64,000 nucleotides of DNA from positions 310,001 to 374,000 of the forward strand of contig JASANC010004087.1 in the NCBI GenBank assembly GCA_030248135.1. The letters are read 5' to 3'. The position numbers and the translations under genes were made by a program. This stretch comes from Theristus sp. LFF4_11. Lineage: Eukaryota > Nematoda > Chromadorea > Monhysterida > Xyalidae. The notes below the pieces were generated by a model. That model made no database searches. It saw nothing but the letters and a program-made list of their open reading frames with translations, and was not told the origin of the DNA. Positions 10,293 through 19,739 of the stretch are shown piece after piece (the stretch's first letter is position 1; each line of letters starts with the position of its first letter).

Positions 10293-10934
10293 TTAAAAAA
10301 CCAGAGGTACCGAGCCGGACAGACTGCGCTGTCGTTGTATTTCCTGGAGCTGAAAAACTACGTGTTTCAGTGCGTTGCTCAGTTGCGATGGCGTTTCCGC
10401 TGCCACAGCGAAACGTTCGCTTTCAAAGCGAATCAACTCAAGTGTGTTTTGCACGCGCTTCCCAAAAACCGTGCTGAAAAACAGCTCTGCAGCGTTGCGC
10501 TTTCTGGCTTTGGCCGTAGCCCCTGCGACAGGACCGCTTTGAAACTGAAGGCGCTGATGAGCACTCGGCACACTTTCAACCAAGAGTGAACTGAAATTGG
10601 CGCCCCAGTGCACCGAAATGAGACCATTTGTTTTCGCCTGGTTCAGTGCATCAAGTGCGTTTGAAACTGGAGTCTCTGCGCAGTTATCAGTTAGAACGTC
10701 CATCGCATATTGCGTTCGCTTATTGCGCGCCCGAAAGTCAAGCCTAAAGAGCACCGAGCGGTTTTTTTCATTGTCAAGCAGAAAAAAGCAACAAACAAAG
10801 TACCAAAGCTGTGTCGCTTTGCGGATAAAATGGCGTGCGTCAGGTTTTTCGATTTTTTCGGCCATGATTTTAGCAGCAAGCCCGTCGCAAGCTTTTGCCA
10901 AATGCTTATTGACGAGATCATTCCGCGAAGTCAT
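10293..10934 (-). CDS. Unknown element-encoded protein upstream of the polymerase
   Basis: An intact ORF. I chose the ATG at 10934 (213 residues) because it overlaps the upstream stop by only 17 nt; the longest form, from 11012, would overlap by 95 nt. The protein is mostly helical, has a hydrophobic WYFVCCFFLL segment near residue 45 that could be a buried helix or a weak membrane segment, and ends in Gln/Arg-rich helices. I recognise no domain. Its place between the Cys-rich gene and the polymerase gene on the same strand makes it part of the early/replication cluster. Confidence 0.5.
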   Translation of the reverse strand: MTSRNDLVNKHLAKACDGLAAKIMAEKIEKPDARHFIRKATQLWYFVCCFFLLDNEKNRSVLFRLDFRARNKRTQYAMDVLTDNCAETPVSNALDALNQAKTNGLISVHWGANFSSLLVESVPSAHQRLQFQSGPVAGATAKARKRNAAELFFSTVFGKRVQNTLELIRFESERFAVAAETPSQLSNALKHVVFQLQEIQRQRSLSGSVPLVF

Positions 10935-11712
10935 TTCGATTGCAAACTGTACAGCAACTGACATTAAAATCTTCAACTCGTTGAAAGCAAGTTTTACATA
11001 GTTGATGCGCAACTAGACCAGTTGAACTGGGGTAATAGAAATATGCAGTGCGAACAGTTTTATCAAAATCCGGAGGGTCGGTTTTGGCGACTAATCGATG
11101 CAAGCTACATGAACAACAATTTGGTGAGTCGGTTGTCGAGAATTCAATGTAAAGCTCAGGTCTCGCAAATGAAAATGCTACATTGCTATTGACAGAAAAC
11201 AACCGTTCACGAGGTTGAAGGAAAAACTTGTTGAAACACAACTGACAAACATGAATGCAGCTCTGCTTTGTAACTTGATAGTAATAGATTGTATCCTCTT
11301 TTAGACCTTCACTTTGACACTGATTAGACCTCAAAAAAACGCATTCTGTATTGAGGCAGTCATGCTTAGAACGGGGGTCTGTGTGCGCTTTAGCATCAAC
11401 ATTCCAGTTGGGAAGCACGGGAACAAGCTGACCATTTATTGTTCGAAAGCGGCTTTTAACAATTTTAGTCAATGCATTGAGAGTTTCTGGATTATCTAGC
11501 AAGAACAGAAAAACATCGCTACAATCAAAGGATTTCTTTAAAATGTGGCGCATGAAATACACAAAAGTTTCAGAAAAATCAGCTCTTCTCAAGCATATTG
11601 TACACAAGGGCAATATTTGTTCAATTAGCAATTTCAGTGACTTGTTTGGGTTATCATTATCAACTAAACCATCGAGAAAACTAGAAAACTCGGAAACGTT
11701 AGAAAATTTCAT
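10918..11712 (-). CDS. Cys-rich putative zinc-binding protein, element-encoded
   Basis: A 264-residue intact ORF, the first gene of the minus-strand cluster. The N-terminal 90 residues are helical with a CTICLRRADF pair. The C-terminal half has many Cys and His: HVCQLCFNKFF, CCSCSLHRL, LCKTCF and CCTVCNRND. Spacing of CxxC pairs suggests two or more treble-clef or zinc-ribbon units. Such proteins often bind nucleic acid or act as regulators, but the family is not recognised. The stop overlaps the next ORF. A CTTACC (GTAAG in sense) just 5' of the start could be a donor, so an upstream leader exon is possible. Confidence 0.55.
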   Translation of the reverse strand: MKFSNVSEFSSFLDGLVDNDNPNKSLKLLIEQILPLCTICLRRADFSETFVYFMRHILKKSFDCSDVFLFLLDNPETLNALTKIVKSRFRTINGQLVPVLPNWNVDAKAHTDPRSKHDCLNTECVFLRSNQCQSEGLKEDTIYYYQVTKQSCIHVCQLCFNKFFLQPRERLFSVNSNVAFSFARPELYIEFSTTDSPNCCSCSLHRLVAKTDPPDFDKTVRTAYFYYPSSTGLVAHQLCKTCFQRVEDFNVSCCTVCNRNDFAE

Positions 11713-11845
11713 TACTTACCACGACGTATCGTTCGATTCGATGATAGTAACGACTTCGACAAAAATTGAATACGAAAAATTAATAGATGATAAAATGACT
11801 TTGTTTTTAACGTTCACTACTTATACTATTGGTTTGACAGCATAA

Positions 11846-12270
11846 CATCGTGATAAACGAAACTGCATGTTTCAGCATTGTGTCATGAGACTGAAGCGAA
11901 GCTTCATACTAAAATTAACATGCTAAAAGATACAACGTGATGCTAGTGGCGTGTAAATATCGTCCATACGCGTCCATAGCGTGACGCAGTCGTCGTGTGT
12001 GTGAAATTTGCATGTTACAGCGTTGTTGCATCAGACTGACGCTGTGCTTCATACCCGTATTTGCACGTAATAAGATAAGGTATGAAACGTGGTGCACGTG
12101 TGCACGTGCACACAGCAGTAATATACCAATGATGTGCGATTTGGAGCTCATTTGTGTATGCATGCGTTTTACGAATTGTACAACTTTATTTCAACAGTGA
12201 CTCACAAAAAACAACAGTTAACTGGTGCGCATGTAGTTTATTCAACCAACAACTGATGGCCAGCAGACAA
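11846..12270. repeat. Non-coding segment with two degenerate direct repeats near the element edge
   Basis: Around 11866-11912 and 12008-12052 two copies of a roughly 45-nt sequence (catgtt-cagcg/attgt, then agactga and gcttcatac) occur in direct orientation about 140 nt apart. The stretch also has a GTGCACGTG-rich palindrome near 12092-12115. No gene is supported. It may be the subterminal part of the Maverick element or ordinary host repeat; the missing left end prevents a decision. Confidence 0.4.
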
Positions 12271-12275
12271 CCGTT

Positions 12276-14890
12276 TCAGCTGTCGACGAGCAAGCTACAG
12301 GCACAAAACGTCTCTTCGAACGGCACCGAAAAACTGGTGCCGTCCGATTCGCCGTCCGGCTCGCCCACCGACTCGCGGGCAGCCCACACCCGGTCCATCA
12401 GCTGCAATTATTGAGCATCTTCTGCTTATGCTGTTCTAATATGATATTGTCATAAGTTTAAAACATACCGTGTCTTGATCTTGTGACACGCTGATGTCGC
12501 CACTCCAGTCATCGGCCTCGATGTAATGGCCGGAGTGGTCGGCGGGTGTTGGGCTGCGCACCTGCTGTAAAAGTTTTCCATTGCAAAAACAGTTTGGTGA
12601 CTTATAAAACTTTTATTTAAAAGTTGCGAGTACCACGCAACCAGAAGTTGCGCCTTGTGGGGAGGGTTCTTATCACTTTAATCTTTCCCTTAATGGGCAT
12701 ACCAAAATGTCTCCATAATCACTTTTTGTTCAAAAATCAGAAAATTTTTACTTTTTTCGGTTACTGAGCAATATGCCCTATATTTAAAGCTATTTATTAG
12801 TTTTACAGACAAACTAATTGCGATTTCACATGTGTGGTGTTTTTCATAAAAACCGTTGGTACACCAATTAACAACCGGGCGACCGGGGGCGGTTCCACTT
12901 GCACCCGAAAGTTGGCCCCCAAAACTGTACAGAAAATGACTTTTCGAAACATAACTATTTATGTTTAACCTGGTTTGGTGCTTCGGTGTGTCCGTCGCCG
13001 CCATCGCTGCCGCTGCCGCCGGCGCTGCCGCTGCCGCCGGCGCTGCCGCTGCCGCCGGCGCTGCCGCTGCCGCCGGCGCTGCCGCTGCCGCGGGCGCTGC
13101 CGCTGCCGCCGGCGCTGCCGCTGCCGCCGGCGCTGCCGCTGCTGCCGGCGCTGCCGCTGCTGCCGGCGCTGCCGCTGCCGCCGGCGCTGCCGCTGCCGCC
13201 GGCGCTGCCGCTGCCGCCGGCGCTGCCGCTGCTGCCGTCGCTGCCGCTGCCGGTGGCGCCGTCGCTGCCGTCGGAGCTGTCCCCCTCTTTATCCATTTCT
13301 AAAAACTTTTCAAAATTTATAAATTCACAGATTCTATAGCTAAAAAATTCAAATTTAATATGGCTTGCCGTTTCCGTTGTTGTTGCTTTGGCTACTGTGT
13401 TCGTCGTCGTAGTCGTTCCTTACGTCGTTGTGGTCGGTTTGGTCGTTGTCGGCTTCCATTTCTAAATTTTTTTTAAAAATTAAAAATACGCATTTAGATT
13501 TTTACAGGGTGGGCCAAAAAGTGCAAATTTAAAATGACTTGCCGTTGTTTTCGGCGGCGTTGCTGTTGTCGTTGATGTTGTGGTGGCCGTCTGCGTTGTC
13601 GGTGTCACCAACGTCCATTTCTGAAGTTTTAAGATTTAAAAATACCATTCAGTGGACAAAAAAGTGCAAATTTAAAAATGTCTCGTATTATTCAGCAACA
13701 TGAGACATTGAGCTGAAAATTGAAACACTTATAGAATTTTTTGTCTTATTTTGAATTTCAGTTGATCTACACCCTTGTGGGCTAGTGATAGCGCGCTAGG
13801 ACCAAAATCTCAACATTAAAACAACAACAACAACAACACAATCAAAAACTACCAATTTATACGGTCATTTTTGAGAATGTATACTGAATAAACACAAATA
13901 AAACGCCGTTATTGATGGCAGAACAAGACAAAAACTGTTTTGCAGTATGTCGCAGTCAGCAACATTTTTCAATTTTTGAAAACTCAGCTTTACCAACCTT
14001 GGGCAGCGAGCAGCATCAGCTGCCATTGAGCTCGCTCAGAGTCGAACTCGGTCGCATTTACATCTTACAGGGTGAGCCAAAACGTGCAAATTTAAAATGA
14101 CTTGCCGGTGCCGGTGTTGTTTACGGCGACGCTGTTGTTGTTGTTGTAGCCGTCTGCGTTCTCGTCGTCACCAACGAGCCTTTCTGAAAAGTTTCAAGGT
14201 TTAAAAATACCATTCAGTGGACAAAAAGTGCAAATTTAAAATGACTCGTATTTTCAGCACTATGAGACATTGAGCTGAAAATTGAAAACACTTATAGAAT
14301 TTATGTCTTCTTTTGCATTTCAGTTGATCTACACCCTCGTGGGCTGGTGGTAGCGCGCTAGGACGAAAATCCCAACATTAAAACACAACATCAAACAACA
14401 AACACAATCAAAACTACGAATTTGTACGGTCATACTGAATAAATACAAATAAAATACCGTTATTGATGGCAGAACAAGACAAAACTGTTCTGCAGTCAGC
14501 AACATTTTTCAATTTTAAAACAGTAGCTTTTACCTACCTTGGGCCGCGAGCAGCATCAGCTGCCATTGAGCTCGCTCAGCATCAAACTCGGCCACTTGAG
14601 CCTCCAAAGCGGCCACCCTAGCTTTGGAGGCTGCCAACTCTCGACGCAGCATGTCGTTCTCCTCTTGCACTTCCGTGGGCAAGCCGTGCGCTAAAAAACA
14701 TATTTGCTTTCAGATTTATTCAACATTATGAGCAAACAAATTCATAATTTTATAACAATTTATAATAAAATAACAAATTTATAACAATTTTCATTTTATA
14801 ACAGGATAAAAAGTAACCACCTTGCCCACGGAAGTGCTGCGTCCTGAGGCCATCCTGACGGATCTCCAACGAAAATCTCGATTCTTCCAT
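12276..14890 (-). CDS. Coiled-coil protein gene with duplicated internal/terminal exons (exon set uncertain)
   Basis: Exon 1 starts at the ATG at 14890 (MEESRFSLEIRQDG). Exon 2, about 14692-14540, encodes a strong heptad coiled coil (ENDMLRRELAASKARVAAL and onward) and ends at a GTAGGT donor. The downstream exons about 12564-12472 (acceptor CTTTTACAG) and 12412-12276 (acceptor AATTGCAG) form an acidic C-terminus with ESVGEPDGESDG, ending in a stop at 12276. Between them, four exon-like blocks open with AAATGGA after an AG (about 13296, 13462, 13620 and 14190) and encode low-complexity Asp/Asn or Gly/Ser peptides that each end in a stop. They may be alternative last exons. Joining all parts into one gene is inference. 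No family recognised. Confidence 0.5.
12990..13280. repeat. 18-bp GC-rich minisatellite (ctgccgctgccgccggcg)
   Basis: About 14 units of an 18-bp repeat. Every frame is open: the minus strand reads (SGSAGG)n inside an ORF that begins MDKEGDSSDGSDG and has unique ends, so that reading is the most natural. The plus-strand Ala-, Pro- and Arg-rich readings are shadows. The period being a multiple of three preserves frame, which is compatible with coding use as an extended Gly/Ser linker. Confidence 0.75.
13500..14600. repeat. Tandem duplication, two units of about 560 bp
   Basis: Unit 1 is about 13505-14066 and unit 2 about 14067-14610. Both start with cagggtg(g/a)gccaaaa, contain a coding-like block ending in a Gly-Lys-Ser-Phe stop on the minus strand, a tRNA-like head (gtagcgcgctagga), an identical gttattgatggcagaacaagac stretch, and the 3' end of the coiled-coil exon (gagcagcatcagctgccatt). 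They differ by many small indels, so the duplication is not recent. The opening sequence equals the end of the mariner-like element at 41436. Confidence 0.75.
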
Positions 14891-15215
14891 ATTATTCGAT
14901 GTTAAAAAATGTTATTCGGTAAATTCTGAAAATAGATGGTTACTTTTTTTAAGTTTCGTAGCTGAAAACTGTAAACAAGGTGTTCAAAATTACGCACAAC
15001 TAAAAAACTTCCTTTCTTCGCAGCCACATAGATGCGGCCAGTGAACAACCTAAGATGCTAATCGCTGAACTTTCAAAACATGCATACCATTTAAGATCAT
15101 GTAAATGCCTTGTAATGCATTGTAAAACAACGTCTAATATGCAGTTTATTGTTTTTTTAACAAAACATGCAACAATGTTAACGCAAAACAAACAATATTT
15201 TAGCAACAACAGTTT

Positions 15216-16346
15216 CTATACGAGTTCAATCAGTGCAGGTTCTTCTTCTTGATGCCCAGTTTCTGCGTCAATCTGTGTCGCGGTGCGCCTTTTGCACGGA
15301 CATGGTTTTTCGCACACAAGAATGCAGATGCACAACGACGCAAGCCAGATGAACATTACGAGCAAAATCAGGTACACAAAATTGATACGGGTGGTTAACA
15401 AATTGAAATTAGATTGGACTGATGTTGCGATTGTTGACTGAAAATATATTTTTCAGTTTGACTCTTTCACAAAAAATGGTTAAATTGTGCAAAAGAAAAA
15501 TTATATTTTTCTTTTGTGTGTTAACGTTCACAACTCGCGAATATGCAAACTTCAAACTCACTTCCTTCGGAGCCGCAGACTGCGCTCGCACCTCATTCTG
15601 AAAATTGTGAAATCACTTTTAAAGTCATTGGATATGCACAAAAACAACTTGCTGCACAAATTTTGTTTCTAAAAAAACAAAATCTAAAAATGAACAATTC
15701 GTACAAACATTCCTGTTTACCGTTGTCGCACGTTGTGTTGCAGACGGCGGCACGGGCCAACGAGATTGCGGTGTCGATGTGAACTGAATAAAGCTTACAG
15801 TCCATCTGTCTAATATGCATATAGCGGATTGGTTGGTTGGACACAGGTGCATTCTGTTCAATTTGATGCAGGCATTGCTGTGAACGCCTGCACGGGGAGC
15901 ACGGGTGTGCAAGCAACCAATCAGCTAACAGATGAGCTAAATGGACCGTAGCTTACTTTAAATGCAGTGCAATGTTGAAGGAGCATAAAAACACGCACTG
16001 TAATGTGCACATGACAAAAAAGGAAGGCCGCGTTTACCGTTGTCGTTACTGCAATGGTGGCCGGCGGTCGTACCGCTGGCGCCGTGGACGACGAGCGTGG
16101 TCGTGGTGTCGGTGTAGTTCGGGCAGACTAAATAAAGCTTCTTATTTGAATGATGCACTTCAACATAATAGCAGCAAAATAGTGCACATTGATAATGAAA
16201 AGACTATAGTGCACTTTACTGTGTGCACATTTTGTTTGTGACAGGAAAACGAAAGCCGCATTCACCGTCGATGTAGTAAAAGGCAGCGGTGGCATTGGTC
16301 GTACCGTTGGTGGCAACCAACGTAATCGTGGCGTAATCGTGGTGCT
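15216..16346 (-). CDS. Single-pass membrane protein with repeated small exons (5' end not found)
   Basis: The last exon encodes a clear transmembrane helix (LILLVMFIWLASLCICILV) followed by a short Cys/Arg-rich cytoplasmic tail ending EEEPALIELV. Upstream, a small exon near 15600-15570 and three related exons (about 16346-16250, 16129-16033 and 15788-15724) encode short Thr/Ala-rich blocks. Each has a valid acceptor, and two end at a GTAAAC donor. The blocks share an order of Asp-Thr, Leu-Val, Thr-Thr-Ala, Cys and Asp-Asn, suggesting exon duplication. N-glycosylation sites (NTT, NYT, NAT) fit an extracellular position. Exon choice is by eye; the signal peptide exon is not identified. Confidence 0.4.
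15826..15930. mobile_element. MITE family A copy 1 (ATTGGTTGG ends)
   Basis: Begins gattggttggttgg and ends aaccaatcagctaac, with an internal gcaggcattgctgtgaacgcctgcac core. It shares ends and core with copies near 17030, 46111 and 47794. Confidence 0.55.
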
Positions 16347-16732
16347 CTGAAAAAAGCTCAGCTAGCTCAATATTTGGTTGCAATTCAATTAAAAAACCAA
16401 GTTGTGAACGTGTAGACAAAATTTAGTTTTGAAAAACTTTTAAAAGTTTTTCAAATTTCAAAATTTAAAAAATCTGTCAAAATAATGCACAACCGTCATA
16501 TTTCTTCAAAATGTACATAGTAATCAGTTCAGTTTTTATATTAGTCACAGTATATTGTTTTACAGTTGCAATCATGTAATAGCTTGACCGAAAAGATACA
16601 ACATTTAACATTGCAGCTGAAATTGTGAACCCAAATTCGCAATATCTGAACAAAAGTGCACAAATATTATAAAGATCTAAAAAACTGTGCAACACTGATT
16701 CTGGACAACTGGAACCAGTTCAACATATCACA

Positions 16733-16871
16733 CTAAATCATAGTCCGCTGCTGCTGACGAATAAATGATGTGATTGTCACATCTGTCAGAATGTCAGATC
16801 GGTAGACCGTAGCAGCATTCAGCTGACCGTTCAATGGCGTCAGCACCGGACACGACACATTCTCGTACAAC
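16733..16871 (-). CDS. Terminal exon of an unidentified minus-strand gene
   Basis: A clean acceptor (CTATTAGCAG) at 16872 opens an exon of about 45 codons reading LYENVSCPVLTPLNGQLN and ending at a stop at 16733. Codon use and the sharp splice site make it a likely exon. It could be the end of the gene whose exons appear between 17.4 and 17.9 kb. Product unknown. Confidence 0.4.
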
Positions 16872-17029
16872 CTGCTAATAGAAAAAACAACCGCTCAATG
16901 GCATGCCGTGCCTTGCTGCTCAGCGGTGCAAACGCGTGCTTAGGGTAGCCGAGAACAAAGGACGACGCGCCGTGTTCACTTGTGCTTGTTAAGTGGTATG
17001 CAGTTTAGTTCGATATCATATGCAACTTT

Positions 17030-17147
17030 TCATTGGTTAATAATCACTTGCATGCATGCTTTCTGTGTAGGCATTGCTGTGGAGGTGGAGTATGTCCTTC
17101 ACGGAAAGCAAACAACATCACGTGATCACCAACCAATCAGCTAGTTG
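17030..17147. mobile_element. MITE family A copy 2
   Basis: Left end ttcattggttaataatcacttgcatgc, right end gtgatcaccaaccaatcagctagttg, with the core aggcattgctgtggaggtggag between. The ends are inverted repeats of one another and match the copy at 46111-46239. Confidence 0.6.
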
Positions 17148-17149
17148 CA

Positions 17150-17865
17150 CATGATTTCGAAGCAGACTGTATGTCTGCTTTTGATAAACACACGACAAAC
17201 AAGGAAACCAACCAACCGACGAAACGTTCTGATTTGCGGCGCTGACAGCAGCGTTTGACTCGCGATTCACGTTGTTGTGGAGGCTGCTGCTCTCGGTGCA
17301 CGGCTGCACCCATTTGACGTGCACTCACGACTGAAACAGTCGAGAATAAATGAATAATCAAATGTTGTGTGATAAAGAGGATTGGCAATTTCTGAATTTT
17401 CTGGCGGAATTTTCTGCCGGTGTCGCAACCACTGCTCCCCGCAAAAAAAAACGTTAGAGTGCACTGCACGCCGATATCTTAATGGCGAAATGTCTTCCAG
17501 CAACTCTGATGCCAATCGTTCTTTCTTTCGCGTACTCTGAACGCTACGAAGTGTCAGGTTCAAAAAAACGCACAATGTACCTCATCCAAAATGTGGTCAG
17601 CCGCTTGGTCACTGATCAAAACTAAGCCGGCGTTTACCTTCAGCGCCAGCGCATGTGCGGCCACATGTCCGGCGGCACCACGCGCCTCGCGGTCGCCAAC
17701 AACTGTGCCACACTGAGGTACGCCTTTCTGGCTCGTCCGCAAACATCGACAGTCCCGGCTTGGCCTCCTCGAACGATTCGCGCTGGAGTTTTGAATGGTG
17801 AACTGACGGCGTTAGGCTGGTGGCTGAACTCGAATATGTAGATGCGAGTGCCGGTGATGCCTGCA
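17150..17865 (-). CDS. Unassigned minus-strand exons
   Basis: Two stretches look coding. Between 17862 and 17735, after a TTTTCATTGCAG acceptor, one frame reads KLQRESFEEAKPGLSMFADE. Between about 17718 and 17580, after a CCTCAG, another reads VVGDREARGAAGHVAAHALA and runs to a GTACAT donor near 17580. A third possible exon lies at about 17430-17150. I cannot join them confidently or name a family. They lie downstream of the AADAC-like exons on the same strand but do not match the expected C-terminus of that family, so they are probably another gene. Confidence 0.3.
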
Positions 17866-18101
17866 ATGAAAACACGTACAACACAACAATTGAAAAAAAC
17901 AACAATACGCCACATTTGCGTTGAGCACAAAGTATGCTATCGGAAGTTGTATGAGAAAAAAACCAAGCGAGCGCAATCGTTTGCGAGATGAAAAACCCAA
18001 ATTCGGTTGACTGATTCTAGCTCGGGATGCAACAAGGACCGAACAAATCAGCGACTACATGTCCTGTCACACATCAAAGCACACAGTTAATCAGCAAACA
18101 T

Positions 18102-19112
18102 TCACGATGGTTTATCTCTGACTTTTGTCAGCGGACTCATTATGAAGATGACTAGAAGACAAACCACATCGCTCGGCCACTGCGGTCCTCCGTAGACGGG
18201 CGTGCTCGCGCGAAACTCGAACGGCAGTCGCTCGTGGGCGAGTTGATCCGAGAGAACGCTCAGTGTCGCCCGACCGGTGTGCCGATTCGTGACGATCGCA
18301 GACAGACGCTCGTGCGTCGCGTCCAGACCTGCTGTTGTTTTTTTCAGAATGAACAATTTATGCATGACTTTGACGCTTTTTTATGTTTGTTTGGCTTTTT
18401 AAAATGGCTGTGTGCCCAGCTTTACTGGATTGGAAACTGGTTTTCCTGGTGCACTATGCCTGACACCTACAATGGGTCGAATAAAATCAATCAAAACAAC
18501 AAAATTGCGAAATCATCACGACGACATCAGAGCAAGACCACTAAACCGGCATAGAACAGCAAGGATCGCGCGATCGACTCCGGGTCGACGAACGTTGTGT
18601 CCGCGTACTCTTGATAGTAGAAGGACTGGTAAAACGCCAGCTGCAGGTCGTGGTACTGCACCAGCGGGTAGAGCAGCACTTGCGCCTGCAAAAGACAGCG
18701 AACATTCAAATGTTCGACAGAAGGCAAGCTGTTTTTTTGGAATTCTTCGACCACCAAACAATTGAGAACTAGCAAATACTAGCCTATGCACCCCTCGGCG
18801 GGGCTCGATTCCCCCCCGAACGCACAGACAAGAGTCAAACGCGCTACCACCAAAGGCCACGACGAGGGTGAAAAAAATTCAACCACCATCAGTAGGCTAC
18901 CACGCACCTTCAAGCGTGGCCAGCTCCCATCGGCGTTCTTGTTTCGTCGCGCGACGACCGTGGCAAGGTTGCCGCCCGCAGAGTCGCCCATAACGATCAC
19001 CTTACGCGGGTCGACCTCGTAGAGGAGGTGTGTCGCGTTGAGCAACGAGCGAAGGACCAGCTCGACGTCCTCGAGTGCACTCGGATACGGGGGCTCGGGC
19101 ACCAGACGGTAA
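18102..19112 (-). CDS. AADAC/hormone-sensitive-lipase-like alpha/beta hydrolase, 5' part missing
   Basis: Exon A, 19112-18908, has YRLVPE, then an Asp-Pro-Arg-Lys-Val strand and the nucleophile elbow GDSAGGN, as in arylacetamide deacetylase and HSL-type esterases. Exon B, 18685-18547, has AQVLLYPLVQYHDLQL, the family's Tyr-Pro strand. Exon C starts at 18328 (phase fits) and corresponds to the helical cap-like region before the acid residue. The oxyanion HGGG exon expected upstream is not found between 19.1 and 21 kb, and the catalytic Asp and His exons are not found downstream. It is a fragment, a decayed gene, or has distant exons. A SINE sits in the intron between A and B. Members hydrolyse short-chain or neutral lipid esters, often at the ER. 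Confidence 0.7.
18781..18885 (-). mobile_element. tRNA-derived SINE copy 1
   Basis: On the minus strand the sequence reads like a tRNA head: GTGGTAGCGCGTTTGACTC (A-box region) and GGGAATCGAGCCCCGCC (B-box region), then GAGGGGTGCATAGGC. The copy at 22974-23058 shares this layout. No anticodon stem of a functional tRNA is convincing. Confidence 0.65.
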
Positions 19113-19204
19113 CTGCAAATAATAAACACACGTCGTCGTTGCGATTTGTTTAATTTTGAATATCATCAGTTTTTTTAGGTTTTGCAACTCAATCGCTTTT
19201 TGCA

Positions 19205-19275
19205 GACGTTGGGGGGGACTCGGATCCATTTACCAATTTTAAATTCCTGCGTCAGGCATGAATCTGTTTACCGCG
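19205..19275 (+). repeat. Dispersed repeat B, copy 1 (ggggactcggatcc)
   Basis: The sequence ggggactcggatccatttaccaattttaaattcctgcgtc followed by catgaa recurs at 46890-46935 and, inverted, at 36180-36228. No ends with terminal repeats are apparent. Confidence 0.6.
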
Positions 19276-19479
19276 CGCATCGTGTCTCGGGACCAAACGA
19301 AAACATCATACATGTTTTTTAGACAGAGAATCATAAAAACCTACTAATTGGATTGACATTTCAAATTTCGACGCAACACTGTTTGTCTTTGAGCCTCATT
19401 TCTCCGAAACTAATTTTAGAACACCATAGAGTAAAAATATTCATTTTTTTAAACACTATTCACTTTTATAGGACTGACC

Positions 19480-19590
19480 ACTGTTCTGTTCGCCGTTCTT
19501 CTTGCGTTAAGCACAAATGCGCCGTCGCCAACACACCAAACCGTTGTCGTGTGTGTGGTGTGCAGTCTTTTGGTTTTCTCTCTCTTGGAC
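19480..19590 (+). CDS. Possible last exon with a hydrophobic tail, weak
   Basis: After a cacttttatag acceptor a short frame encodes a hydrophobic stretch (LTTVLFAVLLALSTNAPSP) and a second one (VVVCVVCSLLVFSLLDW) before a stop. It could be the end of a plus-strand membrane protein gene, or chance. No partner exon was found. Confidence 0.2.
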
Positions 19591-19739
19591 TGGCGTTGAA
19601 TAAGATTAATTTTTTAAATTAATTCCAGTTCCGGAAACCCTAAGGCACTCCGACGGAAACGGGCAATACTGCCCCGAGCCCAATTTACCCTCGGCTCTGT
19701 GATTGGGTCTGACGACGTTTTGCTAGTTTTCGACTTGAG

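Larger units (their letters stand above)
1..11845. mobile_element. Maverick/Polinton-class DNA element, left end outside the window
   Basis: The gene content defines the class: penton-like and major capsid proteins, a P-loop packaging ATPase and a protein-primed family B DNA polymerase, with small accessory genes. Two clusters converge at 3635-3643, one rightward (113-3643) and one leftward (11712-3635). Spacing is tight (6 nt, 0 nt, 32 nt and small overlaps), as in viral or trans-spliced polycistronic units. Several genes contain 56-60 nt GT-AG introns of host type. No integrase or cysteine protease is seen, and terminal inverted repeats cannot be tested because the left end is missing. The right boundary, placed after the last ORF, is approximate. 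A relic of an adintovirus-like virus is an equivalent description. Confidence 0.85.

Noticed and set aside
1..12000. Integrase or retroviral-type DDE gene within the element
   Set aside because: I looked through both strands and saw no DDE/HHCC pattern; it may be outside the window.
12961..13322. Ala-, Pro- and Arg-rich ORFs on the plus strand
   Set aside because: Shadows of the 18-bp GC-rich repeat; the minus-strand Gly/Ser reading has unique coding-like ends.
18781..18885. Functional tRNA gene
   Set aside because: A- and B-box-like segments exist but no full cloverleaf with matched acceptor stem; a second copy with the same tail points to a SINE.
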